The position numbers were made by a program, and so were the translations under genes. Below, in pieces: positions 57,530 to 64,000 of a DNA stretch of 64,000 bases (within the stretch, counting starts at the first letter, position 1; each line of letters begins with the position of its first letter). The notes beneath the pieces are model-generated. The model was not told the origin of the DNA, did not search any database, and saw only the letters and a program-made list of their open reading frames with translations. The DNA is from Cercospora beticola (Eukaryota > Ascomycota > Dothideomycetes > Mycosphaerellales > Mycosphaerellaceae): the NCBI RefSeq assembly GCF_033473495.1, contig NC_088940.1:1984001-2048000 (forward strand), read 5' to 3'.

Positions 57530-57904
57530 AGGAATGTATGGTGAGGGATTGTCGCACTGAGAGCAGGTCTTGCAATGGGATTGGGGGTTGAAAAGAGGTT
57601 GTTCGCGCTGCGACGCTGGCTCGTTTCGGGTCGATGGCAGCGAAGAAGGTGCTGGAATAGAGTTGGTATGCATGGGAAGTACTGCATTGCATTGGGTATC
57701 ATGAACAATAATGATTAACGAGCGAGTTGCCAACACTCTTAGTCCGTCGTGGACTTGCAACTCCGGAGCCCGCGGCATTGCTATTTGCGCCGCGATACTC
57801 GTCCTGAACACCTGTTGGAAAGTCAGCTTTCGTCCCACTGTATACCCCCACTTTCAAGAGGAAGTCCGTACCTGAACGCCTCGCTAAAGACAAAATGCAA
57901 TCTC
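57530..57904. other. Convergent intergenic region
   Basis: 3' regions of the small secreted protein and of the coiled-coil gene. Minus-strand frames here are antisense to exon 2 of the secreted protein and are not considered genes. Confidence 0.45.
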
Positions 57905-58417
57905 TCAATTCGAAAGTCCAGCATGATAGTCACCGTGCACAGCTTGATCAGCTCTCGCAAACAGAGCACTCAAAAGATCAAGTTGCCGATTCAGTCGTGA
58001 CACTTCCGCCAGTCGCCGAGACAGAATCTCTCCTCGCTCGTCATCCCGACGCATAATCTCACGCATGCGTTCCTCATTAGCCGCAATTTGGGCATTGTTC
58101 TTCTGTACTTGGGTTTGCAGGGCTTGTAGTTTCTCAAAGCTCTCCGGTATACTGCTGTTGGTGCTGCTGACAGAACTGTGGGGCGGCGAACATGTCGCAT
58201 CTGTGGTGTCTGTGTAATGTGTGCTGTTGGTCACAGTGCTGTTTGAGCTTCCGGTACTTTTAGCTTCTGAAGGACGCTAGTGTTGTGTTAGTGATTACTT
58301 CAGAACAGGTGAGCGGCGGTCGTCAAGTACACGTACTCTGATGAACATGCCCATTTCTCCATTTTGCCTTTTTTGAGTCCGCGCGAGCCACGCTGAGGTC
58401 GCTGCTGTTGCGGCCAT
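57905..58417 (-). CDS. Small hypothetical coiled-coil protein
   Basis: No function assigned. Exons 58417-58337 and 58276-57905 (intron GTACGT...CACTAG, 60 bases, phase 0) give 150 residues. The ATG at 58417 starts MAATAATSAWLARTQKRQNG. A Ser/Thr-rich linker follows to residue 65. Then comes a coiled coil: FEKLQALQTQVQKNNAQIAA, ERMREIMRRDDERGEILSRR and LAEVSRLNRQLDLLSALFAR. Only the spliced form has an ATG at the start. It is short enough to be a subunit or adaptor of some complex. The reading frame and splice are well supported; identity is not. Confidence 0.6.
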
Positions 58418-60019
58418 CTTGACATCCGAGATAGTGTTGTTTACTTTAGGTGAAGCGCAGATCTGATATGGCGCTCAAGTCGACCTCAGAAATGCTGGAG
58501 TGGTAGACGACGGAAGTGGCATCTCTCCCCGGTTGCTATTCACGGGTCGGTCTGTGTCTGAGCGTGAAAGCGCCTTGGTTATCTCCAGTTTTCGATGATG
58601 CAAGTCGGCATCGATGGTAGGTATAAGTAACTTCTTCTCGAATGCACCGAGACTGTCTCGAGTCGGTTTCTTCACGTCGGTTCTGGCTGTGTTATCTCTC
58701 TCCCGCGTGTCTGCGACAGGATGAAGTAAAGTCAAAAGTGGTCGCAATGAAAGACAGCAATAGCAGCAGGTACGATGACAGGCAGGGCTATCGAGTTCAA
58801 AAAACCTGAAGTGGGCAGGCAGCAAGCACGTTCCTTCTCGATGAGATTTCGCATGACGGCAAGGCAAGCCCAAGGTCAATTTCGATCTGACCTGGCACGC
58901 CACTAGCCGCGAACAGGTTATAGCTTCGTGACGTACAGGGAGAGAGCTTCGAAGGGACAAAGGACAAAGATCGGGCCTCCGTGCCGGCATGCATACTGTG
59001 CTAGGGAAAGCGGCATTGCATAGCACCGAGACAGCAATCAGTATGCCGAACGAGAGAGATTGGGCCAGGGGCTACAATCGCCCATCTCTTCTGCAAATTG
59101 ACCTCCTCCTCGTGCACATCATCACGGCCGGCCTCCTCATCAGACGCACTTTCTTCACCGAGGTGATGGGAGATGACAGGCGGGGGCCGTTGTGAACGTT
59201 GCGTGTTAAGATCCAGGATTTTGCGATGGCGCAAAATAGTTGCCAGAATCTAGGAAGGAGGGTTGAAAGTAGGAGCGACGAGTGAGGATCTTCGGTGGTG
59301 CAAGGATGATCGCGCTACTTTGGCGGCAGAAGGTACACAAATTTAGTCGGCCTATCAGAGGGAGGACATTGCATTGCACCAGCAGTGCCACATCTGAAGA
59401 ATTATCTGGGCGAGATTCGATCTCATCTACTACTGTTTCACAGAATCAAGTTCTCAACGACGCTTGTCAATGTCAAGGCCGACAAGCTGCGGAGGGCTTC
59501 ATCGCCGTCTTACCGAGAACGTTGTTATTCTTGGCAAAGTTGAACCTGAAACACGCCAAAACTGCCAGGAGGCAGTAGTTTCATATTAGCTCCTGGATCA
59601 CATGAGCACATAAGAGCATCACATGCACATGTGCTCGCTCGTCAAAGAATCACAGTGCAGCGACAAGAGCTCACATATCACAGTGCACCTCGTATTGCTG
59701 GACTACACTGCGCACACAGGCACAAGTGGCATTGCTCTTCATTCATCGTATGTCGCGTATCTGCATTAGCGCTCTTGGTATCATTGAGTTCTAACATCCC
59801 GCGGACTCCCTCTAACCAGTGCGCCGCCTCGCTATGCAATCGAATTCAATGGCCTCAAGGCCTTGACGTTCTCAGCGCGGTGGGCATTTACAACCCCACG
59901 GCCATGATAGCACCGCCGAAGCAACGTCGTATTTCCATCCAGTCGACCTCTCTGGGATAATCCAACCCTGCATGGGGCTGTACCCATTCGCTCCAATCGA
60001 TCTTCAACGGCGGATGTAG
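58418..60019. other. Gene-free stretch
   Basis: About 1.6 kb without a supported gene. The longest frame (58475-59026, minus, 183 codons) shows mixed composition and no domain. The right-hand part lies downstream of ATG3. No tRNA or repeat was found. Confidence 0.5.
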
Positions 60020-61138
60020 TCAGACACCCATAGTGAAGTCGTGCTCAATGCCGGGGGTCACCGAAGCCATAAACTTCAGGAAGACCACGAGGTACTGATC
60101 GACACGGATAGCCGGAACTTCTTCTTCCAGGGTGCCGTCCAGCATCTCCCATTCGGCGTCACCGTCCTTGGACTTTGGCGAAGATGATTTGTCCTTGATG
60201 TCGAGCTTGGTAGTCTGGTCGACCAGGCCCTCCATTCCTGCCGAAGACGGCTTCTCTCCTTGCTTCATCTTCTCGATGCGGAGTTTGAGTGCTGCGTCGG
60301 CACGATCCAGCAAGACCTTCATAACGCTTGCATGCTTGCATGGGTGCACTGAGGCGGTCTTGATCGGCGGGTCGACGAAGGTGAAGTCCTCGAGCGTCAC
60401 AGTCTTGTCCTTGTAGTCACCCACAATGTCTTCCATCATGGCGAGCGGCTGAAGTGGCTGAAGGCTTGAGTTGTAGCCTTGCAGGTACAGACGTGGAGTG
60501 CGGTAGTATGGAGTGTATGTGATGTAGAGGGTGTAGGTCCGCAAGCTGAGATGTTCGTTAGCACAGGTCGCCTTTACGGCATCAGTGTGAACTTACGTAT
60601 CTTCGCCGTTCTTGTTGCCGGCACCGACATCGCGAATGATGGCCTCCTCGTCATCCTCATCGTCCATGTCTGGAATCTCATCCTCGTCGATGTCCTCGCC
60701 AAGCTTTCCATCGTCGTCAACGGTCTTAACATCCTTGACCAGCTCTGCACTCTTGGCCTTCTCTCTGCTGCTGTCGCCACCGGCCTTGAGCCAGCCATCA
60801 TCTTCGCCGCTGACCTCTTCGCCCGTCTCTTTCAACATGTCGAGGACCAGCTGGTCTTCGCTGTCCTTGCCGGCGAAGTCATCGGCCTTGATGCGCTTGC
60901 GACATGGCACACCTCGAGTGACGAGATACTGCTTTCCCGCCGGGAAGTAGGAGACGCGCTGAGCTGGCGAGGCGGCATCGGCCCAGCTCCAGCTTGGAAA
61001 CTTGTGGACGAGAAAGTCGCCAGCCGCCTGGAACTCCTCTGGGGTGATCTGACCAGTGCTGCGGAAGTCGGAGTTGTGGTTGATTGGTGCGAAGCGATCG
61101 CGCAGCGGATCGATGAAGCTGTGGATGAGGTTCTGCAT
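60020..61138 (-). CDS. ATG3: Atg3, E2-like enzyme for Atg8 lipidation
   Basis: Atg3 transfers Atg8 from Atg7 to phosphatidylethanolamine during autophagosome formation. Exons 61138-60597 and 60545-60020 (intron GTAAGT...CTCAG, 52 bases) give 355 residues. The N-terminus is an amphipathic membrane-sensing helix ([18 protein letters not shown]). The core begins with [20 protein letters not shown] and RKRIKADD. A long acidic insertion (about residues 105-180) is the flexible region that binds Atg7. The active-site cysteine is C250 in HPCKHA, and the block before it ([21 protein letters not shown]) is the conserved E2 sheet. The C-terminal [21 protein letters not shown] ends the protein. An essential-type housekeeping gene, intact. 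Confidence 0.96.
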
Positions 61139-61753
61139 GGTTGCGACTAGAGAATGGACCTGTTAGTCGCTATCGTTGCTGCCGATCGGCGTCGAGTGGT
61201 CGACGAGGACGTAGCAGTCAAGTGGCAAGCTTGCTGCGCTCTTGAGAGATGGCAACACTGGCGTCTCTGGCACTCTCGCAACTGGTATGGTGCGAAGTGC
61301 AAGATCAGCAAGATTGTTGTTGTCGCTGTCAAAGCGACTCGGGCCAACGTGAATAGGCACGAGGCAACCTTGAACCGCGACTGGCGACATGACCCCGCGC
61401 TAAACCCAAACGGCGCGTGACTTCATCACCGGCGCGCCTCCGGCCCCCACGCGTTTCTGCCTCCTGGCCGACATTGCGTGCTCTGCAGCAACATTGTATG
61501 AATCCGTTGCGCCTCCGTTTCCATGCAGCATCATCTTTGTGCTGAGCAATACACTCCTGACATCGCGATGGACTGCACGAACTCGCGCACAGGCAGAAGC
61601 TGATCAGCCTGTGGATCTACCTCACCTGCCGCCAATGGAGAAGACGCCGTTGCGACGCTCAACCAGCAGAGCAAGTCTCAATTCATAGTAGCAAGACTGG
61701 ACTTTCCGGGATAATTGCTTCTGTTTCAAAGCAGCTACGTGTGGTCGACGAAA
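61139..61753. other. Divergent promoter region between ATG3 and the oxygenase gene
   Basis: About 600 bases separate two divergent starts. The oxygenase frame is open upstream of its ATG at 61754 but lacks an earlier suitable start. No individual site was recognised. Confidence 0.45.
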
Positions 61754-62993
61754 ATGGCTTCGATCCCAGTCCTAGATTTGTCCTGGGCGAACGACCCAGA
61801 TCGGAAACCGAAATTACTGGATCAGCTTCGAGCAGCGCTTTTCGAAGTGGGTTTCCTATATATCGTCAACCACGGTGTAGACTCCAATATCATCGAAGCC
61901 CTCACAGATCGACTACCAAACTTGTTTGCGTTGCCAGATGAGCAAAAGGCCGCCTTGAGCAAACTCAATAGTCCACATTTCCTTGGCTACAGTGGCTTTG
62001 CAGAAGAAACCACTCTAGGGAAGCAGGGTTTGAGAGAACAATTCGATTTCGCCACCGAGCTGCCGGTTGTGTATCATGAATTTGGAAATACCGCAGTCAC
62101 GGACGAAGCAACCGGTCAGCGCGACTTTCGGAAGCTCTACTGGCGATTGAGAGGCCCCAACCAGTGGCCACTGGAAAACTCTGTTCCTGGTTTCAGAACC
62201 GCCTTCACGAACTATCACGACGCAGTGCAAGAACTGTCCTACCGATTTGTGCATCTGGTCGAAGAGGCAGTCGGTATTCCTATTGGCACATTCGACCATT
62301 TCTTTGGACTCGCCAATTCGCAAAGTGCCTCAACTGAAGACGAATCACGACTGCGAAAGTTTTTGCCTCCTCAGCATCGCATCAAGTTATTACGCTATCC
62401 GCCCTCTCAGGATGATACTTCAGCAGGCCAAGGCGTAGGCGCTCACAAGGACTCATCTGGATGGCTCACCTTTCTCTATCAAGTGGGCGAGGAGGCCGGT
62501 TTGGAAGTCATGTCGGCCTCTGGTGACTGGCTGCCGGCATCTCCCATCCCTAATAGCTTCGTGGTCAACTTTGGAAATGCATTTGACGCTGCAACAGAGG
62601 GCGCAGTCAAAGCCACCATACATCGCGTGATCAGTCCTGGGCCCAACAGCGACGTGCGTTACTCGATACCGTTCTTCCAAGGACTACCACTTGATATGAC
62701 TGTCTCCGAAGTGAGGAGCTATATCCCAGATGAGGTGAAGCGCCGCAGGAAAGAGTCTGGCACATGGCATGACGAAACCTCCAGCTTTCTCGACCCCAGA
62801 TGGGACAGCCTTGGGGAAAGTCAGTTGCGCAAATGGATCCGGTCTCACAGAAACGTCGCGACAAAATGGTATGGAAAGGTAAGAATAACTGCATCGCTGG
62901 CGCCAGCAACGATGCTACTTGCTCGGCAAGGAATAATCTACTAAATACATGTGATTCTAGGAAGTCGTGGACTACTACGTAGCAGCCGAGTAG
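61754..62993 (+). CDS. 2-oxoglutarate/Fe(II)-dependent oxygenase (isopenicillin-N-synthase-like)
   Basis: A DIOX-superfamily enzyme that uses 2-oxoglutarate and O2 to oxidise a small molecule. Exon 1 61754-62878 and a tiny 33-base exon 62961-62993 (intron GTAAGA...TTCTAG) give 385 residues ending KEVVDYYVAAE. The N-terminal DIOX_N domain starts IPVLDLSWAND and contains GFLYIVNHGVD. The iron ligands are H231 and D233 in GAHKDSSGW and H290 in ATIHRVI. The 2-oxoglutarate salt bridge is R302 with S304 (RYSIPFF). Fungal relatives hydroxylate or desaturate metabolites, and the substrate is not readable from sequence. The frame is open from 61715, but the first ATG in frame, 61754 (MASIPVLDLSW), places the DIOX_N strand correctly. 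Confidence 0.92.
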
Positions 62994-63005
62994 TCATGTT
63001 GGGTA

Positions 63006-64000
63006 TCATATCCACCAATGTGGCTGGCCTTCGGGAACAGAAGGCGCGGTCGGTGAGTCGCGTTTGCGAGCTTGCTCCATGTGGCCCCACAAGGCGCCTT
63101 TAACGTTCTTCAGCACCTGGTTTTCGCGCTCGAGCTCTTCTCGTTCTTTCTCTAACCACTTGATGCGAAGGTCCTTGTCAGCAACGGCGTCCTCCTCAAG
63201 AGAAAGCCGTTCGGCCATGGCCCGAAGCTTGAACGTCAACTCCTTGTTCTTGGTCTGATCGCCGTTCTGCATGGAGTCGAGTTCAGCTTTCAGTGCACAA
63301 GTCTCGTCATGCTTCAGGCCGTTGGATACCCGGAGCAGCTGGGCTTCTCCTCGAACGAGCTGGAGTTCAGTCTTGGTTCTTGCCACTTCAGCCTCGGCGG
63401 CTTTGACACGGCTCTGCTCGCTCACGAGCAATTCAGCCTTGTATCGTAGTTGAAGCTCGACCGCTTTGAGCTGCTTTCGAAGACGATAGCATTCGACTTG
63501 CCAGTCAGTGACGACATCCCCGGAACCTTGGAAAGTAATGACCGAAGCGGCTTCTGATTGATGTTTGCGACGCATTGCATTGGGCACGCAAGAGAAGTCT
63601 GGTAGATTTGCGACATCCATTGCAGTCACCTGTGGTACAAAATCCAGAGCTTGAATTGCAATAGGCGAGACTGGCCTTATGTTTTCGTCCGCATCGGAGT
63701 AGAGGGAACTTGCTGAGCTCTCCAGCCCAGATCCAGAAGGCGAACAAGGGATCGGAGCACTGGATGATGGCGTACGGCTGTGCCCTCGCGAGAAGGCCGT
63801 CGATGGCAACTCGTGAATTTGTCGCAAACTTCGTTGCAATTCGTTCTGCTCCTCCGCCTCGTCGGTGGGAATAGCACAGAGCTCGGAATAATCTGTGAGC
63901 ATGCTGTCGTGCTTGCTTGTCGTGGCACTGGTGAACTTTACTATTGATGACTTCGCAGAGTCCGGCCGGTATTCGGGTCGTGAACCAGGCCTGATCTCCG
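63006..64000 (-). CDS. Coiled-coil protein, 5' end beyond the window
   Basis: No function assigned. The minus-strand frame is open from the right edge to the stop at 63006. An internal ATG at 63902 gives 298 residues, but the frame continues upstream through DSAKSSIVKFTSATTSKHDS to the edge, so the start probably lies outside. Residues after 40 include SRGHSRTPSSSAPIPCSPSG (disordered, Ser-rich). From about residue 135 a long coiled coil runs (CYRLRKQLKAVELQLRYKAE ... AAEAEVARTKTELQLVRGEA ... EKEREELERENQVLKNVKGA). The C-terminus is EGQPHWWI. It ends 13 bases after the oxygenase stop, so the two genes are convergent and nearly touching. Confidence 0.75.
   Translation of the reverse strand, partial: EIRPGSRPEYRPDSAKSSIVKFTSATTSKHDSMLTDYSELCAIPTDEAEEQNELQRSLRQIHELPSTAFSRGHSRTPSSSAPIPCSPSGSGLESSASSLYSDADENIRPVSPIAIQALDFVPQVTAMDVANLPDFSCVPNAMRRKHQSEAASVITFQGSGDVVTDWQVECYRLRKQLKAVELQLRYKAELLVSEQSRVKAAEAEVARTKTELQLVRGEAQLLRVSNGLKHDETCALKAELDSMQNGDQTKNKELTFKLRAMAERLSLEEDAVADKDLRIKWLEKEREELERENQVLKNVKGALWGHMEQARKRDSPTAPSVPEGQPHWWI

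Noticed and set aside
57322..57838. Pro/Ser-rich minus-strand frames of 121-155 codons
   Set aside because: They are antisense to exon 2 of the small secreted protein and its 3' region; composition is a mirror of Arg/Gly-rich coding.
58475..59026. 183-codon minus-strand frame with several cysteines
   Set aside because: No signal peptide, mixed composition and no conserved spacing; it is likely chance.
1..64000. CRISPR arrays, bacterial operons or phage features
   Set aside because: None seen; the window is intron-bearing eukaryotic sequence.

Overview
The window is nuclear DNA of a filamentous ascomycete. Genes are short to medium, lie on both strands, are separated by a few hundred bases, and are cut by 45-110 base GT-AG introns with branch sites of the CTGAC/CTAAC type. 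The gene set (HET-domain protein, DHA1-type and sugar-type MFS carriers, Stn1, Atg3, Ayg1-like hydrolase, DUF-style coiled-coil proteins) points to Pezizomycotina. A Dothideomycete (Mycosphaerellales-like) is my best guess, but this is an inference from gene style and not a demonstrated placement. All exon joins given here were worked out by hand from splice signals and reading-phase agreement.

Layout. 1-3,035 has no gene I can support. 3.0-11.0 kb is accessory in character: a 12-cysteine small protein, a Gal80-like oxidoreductase, a HET-domain gene with a frameshifted tail, a GNAT-like acetyltransferase and an MFS multidrug/polyamine-type carrier. An intron-bearing tRNA-Glu lies at 11.8 kb, followed by 2 kb without genes. 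14.0-17.7 kb holds two convergent nutrient carriers, a PTR2 peptide transporter and a sugar-type MFS permease. 18.9-21.5 kb holds a C2H2 zinc-finger protein and a universal-stress-domain protein. 22.2-29.5 kb holds an eight-exon type I terpene synthase, a secreted apple/PAN-like mucin, an Aim9-like kinase-fold protein and an Ayg1-like hydrolase. These are neighbours of specialised-metabolism type, but no P450 or PKS is present, so no classical cluster is proposed.

30-32.4 kb is housekeeping: Stn1 and a DNAJC9-like J protein share a short divergent promoter. 32.4-34.4 kb is gene-poor and carries recurring tRNA A-box-like motifs. 34.4-43.5 kb is notable because four genes in it (a 2Fe-2S domain protein, a TAP-type secreted hydrolase, a Ser/Thr-rich cell-surface protein and an aspartic-protease-like membrane protein) each carry an apparent lesion: frameshift, internal deletion or premature stop. 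43.8-64 kb returns to intact genes: an F-box-like/hypothetical protein, an RBR ubiquitin ligase, a peroxisomal acyl-CoA ligase, an SDR, several coiled-coil proteins, a small secreted protein with a Kex2-type site, Atg3, a 2-oxoglutarate/Fe(II) oxygenase, and a coiled-coil gene that runs off the right edge.

The best candidates for something new are the 12-cysteine protein (3036-3459), the terpene synthase with a variant NSE motif (22242-23787), the Kex2-processed small secreted protein (57086-57529), and the run of damaged surface/secreted genes at 34-43.5 kb.
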